From Paenibacillus lutimineralis (lineage in GTDB: Bacteria; Bacillota; Bacilli; Paenibacillales; Paenibacillaceae), in NCBI RefSeq assembly GCF_003991425.1, contig NZ_CP034346.1, positions 4,191,501 to 4,255,500 of the forward strand: 64,000 bases of DNA, in the 5' to 3' direction. Of this stretch, positions 33,525 through 41,798 are shown in pieces. The notes under the pieces were generated by a model. It did no database searches. It saw only the letters and a program-made list of their open reading frames with translations, and was not told where the DNA came from. A program made the translations under genes and the position numbers. The first letter of the stretch is position 1. Every line of letters starts with the position of its first letter.

Positions 33525-34814
33525 TTATTTGTTGATTCTGATGTCGAAATAATCCATGACTAGCTCACAAAACATCATATTCGCCCAAGAGAACCATTCT
33601 CTCGTATATTTCGTCGGATCATTCACATCAAAGCCTTCATGCATCAGCTTAGTGCCGGCATCACATTCCACCAGCAGATTGAGGATGCGTTCCTTCTCGG
33701 CCTTATCCTCAGTCGTCATTCCCTCCATCGCCAGCGCGATTGGCCATACATAATTCTCCGGCGTATGCGAGCTACCGATTCCCTTCGCATAGGTTCCTTC
33801 ATAGAAGAACGGATTCTCGGTACTCAGCAATGTCTTACGGGTAGCAAGATACAACGGATCACTGCTGTCGCAGTAGCCCAAGTAAGGGGCAGACAACAGG
33901 TTCGGTACGTTCGAATCATCCATAATGCTGTAATTTCCTAGACCGTCAACTTCATAAGCGTATACCGTCTCACCGCCCGCATTGGATACCTTGGCATGCT
34001 TCTGCAAGCCTTGTTCAATATCCTCACGCAGCTTGGTGATCCGCCCGATCAAGGTGTCATCCTTCAGGATATCCTGGTAAATTTCCCGCAAATAATCAAG
34101 AATAACAACAGCGAACATGTTGGATGGAACGAGATAGCCGTAACGGCAAGCATCATCGCTCGGACGGAAGCCGGACCAGGTCATGCCGGTAGGTGCAACT
34201 GACGACCCTTTGCCGTCTCTGACAAGCGTATCCTCGAGGCGAGTTGTATCACGTACAAAGGAGTATGGAGAGCGGTTATGATCCTGCTCAGTCTCCCATA
34301 CTTCCAAGACGTTCCGTACCGCTTGCTGGAATGTTTCATTGAACTGCGCTGTACGTCCAGTCGACTTCCACAACAGATAACTAAGCTGGAGCGGATAACA
34401 GAGCGAGTCGATCTCATACTTGCGCTCCCAGATCCATGGCGTCATTACCGTATGGTCAGTCTGATGCCCGGCATTATTTTCCTCTTCATTAAAAGCATTG
34501 GCATATGGGTCCATGTTGATATATTGCAATTGACGCTCGACTAGGCCAGCAATCATCTCTTCAAGATCGGCATCCTGCTTGGCGATGACCAGATAAGGTC
34601 TTACCTGGGCTGTCGAATCCCGCAGCCACATTGCCGGAATATCCCCGGTCAATAGGAAGGTCGTACCGTCTGGATGACGTTTAACTGTCGTTAACAGCGT
34701 ATTGGCGAAGCAGGCGTTGAAGTTCTCAGCCCAACGTACATGCTCCTGGCCACATAGCTCTGTAATTTGATCCATAAAGCTTTTGACCGATGCTGGAATT
34801 TCATTGTATCCCAA
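33525..34814 (-). CDS. Glycoside hydrolase family 125 (exo-alpha-1,6-mannosidase)
   Basis: The 429-residue alpha/alpha-barrel enzyme reads LLTGDIPAMWLRDSTAQVRP, NNAGHQTDHTVMTPWIWERK, GMTWSGFRPSDDACRYGYLV (catalytic acid region), GIGSSHTPENYVWPIALAME and REWFSWANMMFCELV. GH125 enzymes remove terminal alpha-1,6-mannose, as in N-glycan cores. The frame extends to 34841. The TTG at 34814 has AAGGAGG eight bases before it and is the better start. It forms an operon with GH38, under a promoter that contains a GntR-type operator. Confidence 0.92.
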   Translation of the reverse strand: MGYNEIPASVKSFMDQITELCGQEHVRWAENFNACFANTLLTTVKRHPDGTTFLLTGDIPAMWLRDSTAQVRPYLVIAKQDADLEEMIAGLVERQLQYINMDPYANAFNEEENNAGHQTDHTVMTPWIWERKYEIDSLCYPLQLSYLLWKSTGRTAQFNETFQQAVRNVLEVWETEQDHNRSPYSFVRDTTRLEDTLVRDGKGSSVAPTGMTWSGFRPSDDACRYGYLVPSNMFAVVILDYLREIYQDILKDDTLIGRITKLREDIEQGLQKHAKVSNAGGETVYAYEVDGLGNYSIMDDSNVPNLLSAPYLGYCDSSDPLYLATRKTLLSTENPFFYEGTYAKGIGSSHTPENYVWPIALAMEGMTTEDKAEKERILNLLVECDAGTKLMHEGFDVNDPTKYTREWFSWANMMFCELVMDYFDIRINK

Positions 34815-34871
34815 AATGTTAGCCTCCTTAGTCTCTATCAAATCATCATTTCATATCCCTGATACGAGTAA

Positions 34872-34883
34872 TTGATATATCAA
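34872..34883. promoter_or_regulatory. GntR-type operator site 1
   Basis: TTGATATATCAA, a perfect 12-bp palindrome in the leader of the GH125-GH38 operon. Confidence 0.6.
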
Positions 34884-34899
34884 GTTATCTTCAATGCCT

Positions 34900-34928
34900 A
34901 TTTTATGATATACCATATCATTTGTCTA
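34900..34928 (-). promoter_or_regulatory. GH125-GH38 promoter with operator in the spacer
   Basis: On the minus strand: TAGACA (-35), a 17-base spacer and TAAAAT (-10). The spacer is almost filled by the palindrome TGATAT-GGT-ATATCA, so repressor binding would block polymerase directly. Confidence 0.6.
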
Positions 34929-35064
34929 GCGTATACATCTCTTATTTTATAGCTGCTAAAAGTGGTTATACTACTATAGTATCGGCCTGTGTATTGCTGA
35001 AAAGCCTATTCTATCGTATATTCTACATAACAACTGCATTTTTGTACCGCTAACATATTCCTAA

Positions 35065-35095
35065 TTGACATATCAAGCAAATAAATGATATACCA
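35065..35095 (+). promoter_or_regulatory. gntR-GH92 promoter with two operator sites
   Basis: TTGACATATCAA at 35065 overlaps a TTGACA -35 box. TGATATACCA at 35086 overlaps a TATACC -10-like hexamer 18 bases later. Both match the sites in front of GH125, implying one regulator for both operons and autoregulation. Confidence 0.6.
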
Positions 35096-35115
35096 AATTT
35101 AGTGAGGAGAAAAAT

Positions 35116-36207
35116 ATGGAACAGATTCCACTATATCAACACATCGTCAACACATTAAAAGCGAGGATCGCATCTGGAGAACTTCAGCCGGGGGACCAGC
35201 TTCCTACCGAAGCAGAGCTCTCCAAAGAGTTCAAAGTGAGCCGGATTACGTCCAAACGGGCACTGACCGAGCTGGAAAATGCCAATTTGATCTACCGGGT
35301 ACAGGGTAAAGGCAGCTTCGTCCATGCTGACCTACCTCCTCTCCGCCCTCTGCCCCGGATTGGCAAAGAAATTTTGTTCATTCTGCCATTCACCCATAAC
35401 CCGGGACTCGGTGATTATGAGAAAGGGATTAATGAATATTTAGCGACGACCGATTATACGCTGAATATCCAATCCAACACAGTGATCGGGCAACGCAGAC
35501 TGCTGGAGACGGCGCTCCATAACAACAATTCAGGTCTGATCATCTATCCTGTAAGCAGCAGCGAGGATCTCGGCATTTTGTACCAATATTATCAGTCGAA
35601 GTTTCCGCTGGTTACGATGGATAAGATCATCGACGGTATTTCGTTCCCCTACGTTGTCTCCGACAATTTTGATGGCGGATACCAAGCCTGCAAGCATCTG
35701 GTTGATAACAATCATAAAAGAATCGCCTTTCTCACCCCATCCAGAATCGAGAAGTCTTCGTCCATCCGGGAGCGCTACTTCGGTTATTTGCAAGCGCTCT
35801 ACGACAACGGCCTCATCGATTGTAGCGTGAACGATCTGACAGAGCGTTATTTATCCCATGAGGGTGGTGACGGCAAGGAGTACTACAGGGCGTTCATTCA
35901 AGCGGTTACGGACAACGGGATTACGGGGATTGTAGCAGAGAATGATCTGATCGCAATCGAGATTATGCAAATTGCTAAGGATAACGGGCTATCGATACCA
36001 GATGATTTCTCGATTGTAGGCTTCGACAATATTCATCTATCCAGCTTCGTAGAACCTAAGCTCACGACGATTTCACAGGATTTTGCACAAATGGGCTATA
36101 TGGCTGCAAAGAATCTGATCGGGATGCTCGAAGACCCGCAGCGGCCACAGGACAATGTGATCGTTCCGGTTCAACTGATCCAGCGTCAGACCGTGAAGCT
36201 GCTATAA
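35116..36207 (+). CDS. GntR-family regulator with LacI-type sugar-binding domain
   Basis: The 363-residue regulator starts with a GntR winged helix (IASGELQPGDQLPTEAELSK, EFKVSRITSKRALTELENAN, YRVQGKGSFV). A periplasmic-binding-protein-like domain follows (VVSDNFDGGYQACKHLVDNN, HKRIAFLTPSR, IVAENDLIAIEIM, SIVGFDNIHLSSFVEPKLTT). AraR of B. subtilis has this architecture, so a sugar should be the effector, here probably a mannoside. GAGGAG precedes the ATG. It is followed 36 bases later by GH92 and is divergent from GH125-GH38. It should repress both operons through the TGATAT sites. Confidence 0.93.
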   Translation: MEQIPLYQHIVNTLKARIASGELQPGDQLPTEAELSKEFKVSRITSKRALTELENANLIYRVQGKGSFVHADLPPLRPLPRIGKEILFILPFTHNPGLGDYEKGINEYLATTDYTLNIQSNTVIGQRRLLETALHNNNSGLIIYPVSSSEDLGILYQYYQSKFPLVTMDKIIDGISFPYVVSDNFDGGYQACKHLVDNNHKRIAFLTPSRIEKSSSIRERYFGYLQALYDNGLIDCSVNDLTERYLSHEGGDGKEYYRAFIQAVTDNGITGIVAENDLIAIEIMQIAKDNGLSIPDDFSIVGFDNIHLSSFVEPKLTTISQDFAQMGYMAAKNLIGMLEDPQRPQDNVIVPVQLIQRQTVKLL

Positions 36208-36243
36208 ACGCCTAAATCATTCAAAAATTGAAGGAGTGTCTAT

Positions 36244-38433
36244 ATGCTGCATTATATTGATACCAGACAAGGCACCAACAACAAGCACTCTTATTCGAAT
36301 GGGAACACGCTTCCATATACATCAGTCCCGTTCGGCATGAATCACTTTGCCGTTCAGACTAATGATGAGGGAAGCTGGTTCTTTAACCCGCTGGACCGCG
36401 TCTTCCACGGCTTCCGGCTCACCCACCAACCAAGTCCATGGATGGGGGATTTCGCCCATTTTCTAATGACACCTATTGCAGATGATAAGATTAGAGGCAC
36501 TGTCTTCACCTGCCAGAGCTCTTACCGGCCGGAAGAAGCGGTATTCAAACCGAACTATGTCAGAGTAAAGCAACAGCGCTACAATATTACGAGCGAACTC
36601 GTTCCGACTTGCTACGGGGCTGCACTGCGCATCCAGTATAATTCCCGCCATCAGGCCGGGCTTGTGTTGAACGTGAAGAACATCAGCGAATGGCATATTG
36701 ATGCCGCTAACCGCAAACTCATCGGCTATGTCAGCAATTTTGCCGGCTGCCATGACGATCAATTCCGCATGTACGTAGCGATGAGCTTCAATAAAGAGAT
36801 CGATCTAAGCACTTCCGGCTACTACGATGAAGAGGGCAAGCTCTATAGCGAAGCATCAGTCAGTGGTAAGGACCGTCATTTCGTTATCCGCTTCAAGAAC
36901 TGTGAGACAGATTCCCTTCATATCAAGCTAGCGACTTCTTTTATTAGTGGTGAGCAAGCTAATCTTAACTTGGAGCGAGAACTGAATCTGTCTATCGACG
37001 AGTTGAAGGAGCAAAGCGCACAGGCCTGGAACCACTATTTGAGCAAAATCCAAGTATCGCACTCCAATGAAGAGTATCTGCGCACCTTCTACACTTGCAT
37101 GTATCGCATGTTCTTGTTCCCGCAGAAATTTTACGAGCTTGATGCCAATATGGAACCGGTTCATTATGATACAACAGCAAGAGCGGTGAAGAAAGGTGTT
37201 CTGTATACGAATAACGGCTTCTGGGATACTTATAAAACCGTCTATCCACTCTACTCCATCATTGCTCCAGAGGAATATGAAGAGATGCTGGAAGGCTATC
37301 TGAACTCTTACCGGGAAGCTGGTTTCCTGCCGAAATGGTTGTCCCCGGATGAGCGCGGACTGATGCCGGGCACCTTGATCGACGCTGTTATCGCGGATGC
37401 CGCAGCCAAGGGAATCGGATTGAACATGATGCCTGAGCTATTGGAAGCGATGCTGAAGGCGGCGACAACCCAGAGCGAGCAGACCTGCTACGGTCGCCAA
37501 GGCACATTGGACTATATTAAATACGGCTATGTTCCAAGCAACTATCATGAGAGCGTTAACCATACGCTGGACTATGCTTATAGTGATTATTGCATCAGCC
37601 GTGTCGCCGAAATGCTGGGTAAGTCAGATATCGCTGACAAATACCGCGAGAGCGCGCTGAATTACCGTAATATCTTTGATTCCGAGATCGGCTTCATGCG
37701 GGCAAAAGATCAGAACGGACAATTCCGTCCAGACTTCAACGATACGAGCTGGGGACGAGACTATGCCGAAGGAAGCGCCTGGCAGAACGGCTTCGCTGTA
37801 TTCCAGGATTTCCAAGGGCTGATAGATGCCTATGGTTCGAAGGATCGCTTCTTCGATAAGATCACAGAACTATGTAATAAAGCACCGGATTTTGATGTAC
37901 TAGGCTACGGCTTCGAAATTCATGAGATGAGTGAAATGGCAGCTATCGATTTTGGGCAAGTGGCCATCTCCAATCAGCCAAGCTTCCACATTCCGTATCT
38001 GTTCAACTATGTTGGACAGCCAGCCTCGTCACAGGTCGTGATCAAACAGATCGTTACGAATCTGTTCAACAGCGGCTTTAATGGATATCCTGGAGACGAG
38101 GATAACGGCAGTATGGCCGGCTGGTATGTATTCAGCTCCATGGGCTTCTACCCAGTATCCCCTGGCAGCAACGAGTACGTGCTTGGCATTCCGTTATTCG
38201 ATCAGGTAACGATTGAGCTGCCTAACGGCAAGCAGATGCAAATCCATACGGATAACAATAATCCGCAGTCCAACTTCGTGTCCAGCGTCAAGCTGGCTGG
38301 ACAGGATTACACCAAGCTATTTATTACCCACGAAGATATTATGGAAGGCAAGCCACTCGACTTCCGTCTCGGCTTAGCTCCAACTTACCGCGACTACAAG
38401 CCAGAAGAGCTTCCTTTCTCGATCTCAAAATAA
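36244..38433 (+). CDS. Glycoside hydrolase family 92 (alpha-mannosidase)
   Basis: The 729-residue enzyme reads YIDTRQGTNNKHSYSNGNTL, PFGMNHFAVQT, GFRLTHQPSPWMGDFAHFLM, TNNGFWDTYKTVYPLYSIIA, HESVNHTLDYAYSDYCIS and GFNGYPGDEDNGSMAGWYVF, the GH92 motifs. It is a calcium-dependent exo-mannosidase, most often alpha-1,2 specific. Many GH92 enzymes are secreted, but no signal peptide is visible here, which suggests hydrolysis of imported glycans. AAGGAGTG precedes the ATG. It is the second gene of the regulator's operon. Confidence 0.93.
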   Translation: MLHYIDTRQGTNNKHSYSNGNTLPYTSVPFGMNHFAVQTNDEGSWFFNPLDRVFHGFRLTHQPSPWMGDFAHFLMTPIADDKIRGTVFTCQSSYRPEEAVFKPNYVRVKQQRYNITSELVPTCYGAALRIQYNSRHQAGLVLNVKNISEWHIDAANRKLIGYVSNFAGCHDDQFRMYVAMSFNKEIDLSTSGYYDEEGKLYSEASVSGKDRHFVIRFKNCETDSLHIKLATSFISGEQANLNLERELNLSIDELKEQSAQAWNHYLSKIQVSHSNEEYLRTFYTCMYRMFLFPQKFYELDANMEPVHYDTTARAVKKGVLYTNNGFWDTYKTVYPLYSIIAPEEYEEMLEGYLNSYREAGFLPKWLSPDERGLMPGTLIDAVIADAAAKGIGLNMMPELLEAMLKAATTQSEQTCYGRQGTLDYIKYGYVPSNYHESVNHTLDYAYSDYCISRVAEMLGKSDIADKYRESALNYRNIFDSEIGFMRAKDQNGQFRPDFNDTSWGRDYAEGSAWQNGFAVFQDFQGLIDAYGSKDRFFDKITELCNKAPDFDVLGYGFEIHEMSEMAAIDFGQVAISNQPSFHIPYLFNYVGQPASSQVVIKQIVTNLFNSGFNGYPGDEDNGSMAGWYVFSSMGFYPVSPGSNEYVLGIPLFDQVTIELPNGKQMQIHTDNNNPQSNFVSSVKLAGQDYTKLFITHEDIMEGKPLDFRLGLAPTYRDYKPEELPFSISK

Positions 38434-38437
38434 CGAC

Positions 38438-38480
38438 AAACAGGGACAAGCTGAAGAAAATCAGCCTGTCCCTGTTTTAT
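38438..38480 (+). terminator. Terminator after GH92
   Basis: ACAGGGACAAGCTGA pairs with TCAGCCTGTCCCTGT, with one or two unpaired bases, then TTTTATT. Confidence 0.8.
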
Positions 38481-38538
38481 TAAGTCATTCAGCAATCACG
38501 AATCTCTCAAAGAAGCTTCCCTGCACCAATCCCCAAAT

Positions 38539-38723
38539 CTAACGAAACTGGCGATCGCTATTTGAGCCAAATAACGCCTTTTGATTTTCTAACGAAACGT
38601 GGTATCGTTATTTGCTTCATATCATGCAGATTGGCCCCTTTTTTGCTCAAATAACAATATGGTGTTTCGTTACATTTCCAGCATCCTCATTCTTACCTAA
38701 ATAAAGTGTCCCCGTTTCGTTAG
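38539..38723. repeat. Nested CTAACGAAAC repeat, locus A (four half-sites)
   Basis: There are two forward half-sites at 38539-38563 and 38589-38613 (CTAACGAAAC, then GATCG or TATCG and TATTT). Two reverse half-sites follow at 38649-38672 and 38699-38723 (AAATAA.. then GTTTCGTTA). The order forward, forward, reverse, reverse can fold as two nested stems. The same layout recurs at 46026-46210 and in a two-half form at 61264-61347. No ORF is inside. It fills most of the 38481-38822 gap. Confidence 0.75.
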
Positions 38724-38822
38724 CGGTCAGCGAAAGTATTGGCCACGCGTGTGTCTTCAATTGTAGCTTCACATGACGATGGTAACCACAGTGCTACAAG
38801 AAATGTGACCTTTTTCTAGCGT

Positions 38823-39692
38823 TTACTCTTTCCCCGCCAACGTCTTCCTATATTTTAACGGTGAAAGGCCAGTCGCCTCTTTGAATAGGTGATGGAAAGT
38901 CTTCACACTGCCGAAGCCCGAAGCTTCAGCGACATCAGCCATTGAGCCTTCCTCGGTTAGCAGCAGCCATTTCGCCTTATTCAAGCGGTATTCATTTAGA
39001 AACGTAATGAAATTCTTCCCAGTATTCTTCTTAAACAGCCTGCTGAAATAGAAAGGATCAAAGCCCATATATTCAGCCACTTCCTTCAGCGTCACTGATT
39101 CCTGATAATGCTCCTCAACATAGGAGAAGACTCGCTCCAGCTGCTCCAGTGTCTCACGAGACTGGATATTTCCGTTGCTGGCGTACTCGGCCATTTCATT
39201 ACGAGGAATGTCTCTGAAAATCATCGGCAGCATCTCAAATAACCGTGCCTTCACCATATACATGTAGCCTTCCCGGCGTGAAACATTCTCCTCGTGCATG
39301 TCCTCCACCAGGGCACGCATACGCTTCATCACATGCTCAGGCCATTTCCAGCTCGAATGCTCCATTTTCATAAAGGAATCACTAATTGATTTCTTCCGCT
39401 CTACATCGGTAGACGAATCATAGAACAAGCTCAGATCAAATTGAATGACGATCCGCTCACCCTCCGGAGCAGCCAGGAAATAATGGACGTCCCCGCCGAC
39501 AATGAACTGAATCTGTCCGGCATGCATTCGAATCGGAACATCGTTAATTCCCAGCTCCAGGCTGCCCTTCGTCACATATATAATTTCTATTTCTTTGTGC
39601 CAATGCGGATAGCATAACCCTGCACCAGAATTAACAAAGCTCTTAAAAGAAAAATCCTTATTCAGCTCTGGTAGTTCCAAATAAATACTCAC
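38823..39692 (-). CDS. AraC-family transcriptional regulator with cupin sensor domain
   Basis: About 290 residues. The N-terminal cupin-like domain (SGAGLCYPHWHKEIEIIYVT, MHAGQIQFIVGGDVHYFLA) should bind a small ligand. The C-terminal double helix-turn-helix reads VTLKEVAEYMGFDPFYFSRL, FKKNTGKNFITFLNEYRL and ASGFGSVKTFHHLFKEATGL. The frame opens at an ATG (39698) inside the GAGGG site; the GTG at 39692 has proper spacing and is preferred. It sits next to the mannoside cluster and ThuA on the same strand, and may regulate sugar uptake. Confidence 0.9.
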   Translation of the reverse strand: MSIYLELPELNKDFSFKSFVNSGAGLCYPHWHKEIEIIYVTKGSLELGINDVPIRMHAGQIQFIVGGDVHYFLAAPEGERIVIQFDLSLFYDSSTDVERKKSISDSFMKMEHSSWKWPEHVMKRMRALVEDMHEENVSRREGYMYMVKARLFEMLPMIFRDIPRNEMAEYASNGNIQSRETLEQLERVFSYVEEHYQESVTLKEVAEYMGFDPFYFSRLFKKNTGKNFITFLNEYRLNKAKWLLLTEEGSMADVAEASGFGSVKTFHHLFKEATGLSPLKYRKTLAGKE

Positions 39693-39773
39693 AATCATCC
39701 CTCATAGTCTTCGGTTGTCTTATACTCACTGACTATATTAGACAATCTGATATAGGTTGTAAACCTGTGCAAA

Positions 39774-39812
39774 AAGGACGGGCCCCCCGTTATTCTCACG
39801 AGACCCGTCCTT
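39774..39812 (-). terminator. Terminator after thuA-like gene
   Basis: AAGGACGGG pairs with CCCGTCCTT. On the minus strand TTTTT follows. Confidence 0.75.
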
Positions 39813-39851
39813 CATTTTCTTCTATTATAGAGGCTTGGTACTACTCTCTCA

Positions 39852-40577
39852 CTAATTCTTCTTGCTGATCTGCTCTAACGCTTCGGAATGACCGTAGACC
39901 GGATAATCACGTTTCACAGGTTCGCACCAACGAACTCCGTTAATGATAACCTTCTGAATATCTGGATGGTAATACGTCGGATGTGTCTCATGACCTGGCT
40001 GGAAGTAGAAAATCTTCCCGTTGCCGCGGCGATAAGTCGAACCGCTCGGGAATACATTACCGCCTTCAAACCAGCCGACAAAGATCAGCTCATCTGGCGC
40101 CGGCACATCGAAATGAGTACCATACATTTCTTCCTGTTCCAGCTCGATATATTCCCCAATGCCTTCCGCAATTGGATGGCTTGGATCCATAACCCACAGA
40201 CGCTCACGCTCATTCGCTTCGCGCCATTTCAAGTCGCAGCTCGTGCCCATCAGCTTTATGAAGATTTTCGACATATGCGCGGAGTGCAGTACGACAAGTC
40301 CCATTCCACGAAGGACATGGCGATGTACCCGTTCTACGATTTCATTGCTTACTTCTTGATGGGCGACATGTCCCCACCAGATCAATACGTCGGTATCGTT
40401 AAGCACTTCCTCAGTTAGGCCATGCTCTGGCTCATCCAGTGTTGCCGTCTTCACATCCATGCCTGCTTCCTTCAAGAAGCTGGCCAGTTGTCCGTGAATT
40501 CCTTCCGGGTATACCTCGCGGACCTTAGCGTCCGTCTGCTCATGACGATATTCATTCCATACCGTTACTCTAGTCAT
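39852..40577 (-). CDS. ThuA-domain protein (trehalose-utilisation type)
   Basis: The 241-residue class I glutamine-amidotransferase-like fold reads [66 protein letters not shown] and [20 protein letters not shown]. ThuA proteins take part in oxidation or rearrangement of trehalose and related disaccharides, sometimes with Gfo/Idh dehydrogenases. GGAGG precedes the ATG. No dehydrogenase partner is adjacent. Cytoplasmic. Confidence 0.9.
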   Translation of the reverse strand: MTRVTVWNEYRHEQTDAKVREVYPEGIHGQLASFLKEAGMDVKTATLDEPEHGLTEEVLNDTDVLIWWGHVAHQEVSNEIVERVHRHVLRGMGLVVLHSAHMSKIFIKLMGTSCDLKWREANERERLWVMDPSHPIAEGIGEYIELEQEEMYGTHFDVPAPDELIFVGWFEGGNVFPSGSTYRRGNGKIFYFQPGHETHPTYYHPDIQKVIINGVRWCEPVKRDYPVYGHSEALEQISKKN

Positions 40578-40617
40578 ATTCGTAATCCTCCTGCCATTCA
40601 GCCCAGAATATCTCTTC

Positions 40618-40927
40618 TATATGTCTATAGAGGTTGTTCAAAAAGTCCGCTTTTGATAAGAAAACCGATCGAAGTCATTCAAGGTTGAGCGACCGCGACT
40701 CAAAGGTAGGTTTTCTTGCGATATAGAATTTCATCAGCTGTGCTGATAACTTATAAATTCTATATCTAACACGATGTAAATCAGGAAGCAACTCGGCATC
40801 GAATCTTGAATTCACCCGGGCCCTCCGGTACTCACGTACCCACTACGTACGCTCCGCTCCTCGGACCCTAGCTTCATCCAACCTTCTCGGTGCTGAAAAT
40901 CGGCCTTTTTGAACTTTATATGTCTAT
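40618..40927. mobile_element. MITE-like element with 11-bp flanking direct repeats
   Basis: The body 40629-40916 (288 bp) has no ORF. Its ends are inverted: GTTCAAAAAGTCCGC near the left and GCCTTTTTGAAC at the right. It is bracketed by TATATGTCTAT at 40618-40628 and again at 40917-40927, a likely target duplication. Inside is a hairpin (GATATAGAATTT 40720-40731 with AAATTCTATATC 40755-40766). An 11-bp duplication would fit mobilisation by an IS4/IS231-type transposase. A relic of the same end lies at 33478-33510. It occupies most of the gap upstream of the ThuA gene. Confidence 0.7.
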
Positions 40928-41062
40928 CATACAAAACGCCCAGGCTGTTTTCTTCCTACGGTTTGTTCTATTATTCCTGAATTTTGTCTTCCAGATTTTT
41001 GCTGCTCTAGCGGGTCATTCTGACCTCAGAATCACTAGTATAATATGATCACCACAGCACGC

Positions 41063-41686
41063 TTAGTATGGATTCCAACCCATGATATCAAGCAGTAACC
41101 AGACTGCTGTTAACCATACGAAAATGGCTGAGCATTTATTAATCATAACGAGCATTCTTCCTGTTCCATCCAACTGCTTCAATATGCGCCCGGCAACAGT
41201 CAAGGCGAGGAACCAGCACCATGATACCAAGATACAAGCAGCAGTGAACCATATCTTGTCAGCCGCTGTATAACGAAGCGCACTCGTTCCAATCACGCCG
41301 ACAGTGTCAAGAATGGCATGGGGATTTAATAGTGAGACCGAGAGTGCGAAGACGATCTGTTCTTTTATAGACAGTCCGATGCGATTTTGACTGTATCCTG
41401 TCCCTGGCTTCGCTCTCCACATGGAATAACCCATATAACTAAGAAATAGAGCCCCACCACACATCATAAGAGTCCGAAGCCATTCGATCTCACCAACCAT
41501 AACCGATAGACCAAGCACAGCAAGTAGAATAAGTAAGGTATCGCTAACCGCCGCAGTGATCGCCGCTGGCAGTGCTCTGCGGAACTCCGGCTGCTCTGCA
41601 CCCTGAGTAAATACGAAGATGTTCTGAACGCCAAGCGGCAAAATAAGACCGAAGGCGAGCACCATTCCATGTATGAAAGCCTGCAA
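41063..41686 (-). CDS. LysE/ArgO family amino-acid exporter
   Basis: The 207-residue protein has six hydrophobic segments and the family motifs FGLILPLGVQNIFVFTQGAE, AVSDTLLILLAVLGLSVM, GALFLSYMGYSMWRAKPG and SLLNPHAILDTVGVIG. It exports basic or other amino acids. The TTG start at 41686 has GGAGG nine bases upstream. It is divergent from a MocR-type regulator, the classical arrangement for regulated amino-acid export. Confidence 0.9.
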   Translation of the reverse strand: MQAFIHGMVLAFGLILPLGVQNIFVFTQGAEQPEFRRALPAAITAAVSDTLLILLAVLGLSVMVGEIEWLRTLMMCGGALFLSYMGYSMWRAKPGTGYSQNRIGLSIKEQIVFALSVSLLNPHAILDTVGVIGTSALRYTAADKIWFTAACILVSWCWFLALTVAGRILKQLDGTGRMLVMINKCSAIFVWLTAVWLLLDIMGWNPY

Positions 41687-41798
41687 TATTAATTTCCTCC
41701 ACCCTTTTTCTATCTATTATAAATATGGTATACATAATAGGAACAACCAATTGGATGGCAAGAGAACCAACCAATCTGAAGAATGGAGTTGCAAGCCT

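Noticed and set aside
41673..41798. N-terminal extension of the first MocR protein
   Set aside because: The extra 42 codons cover the divergent promoter and lack similarity to MocR N-termini; the ATG at 41799 is better.
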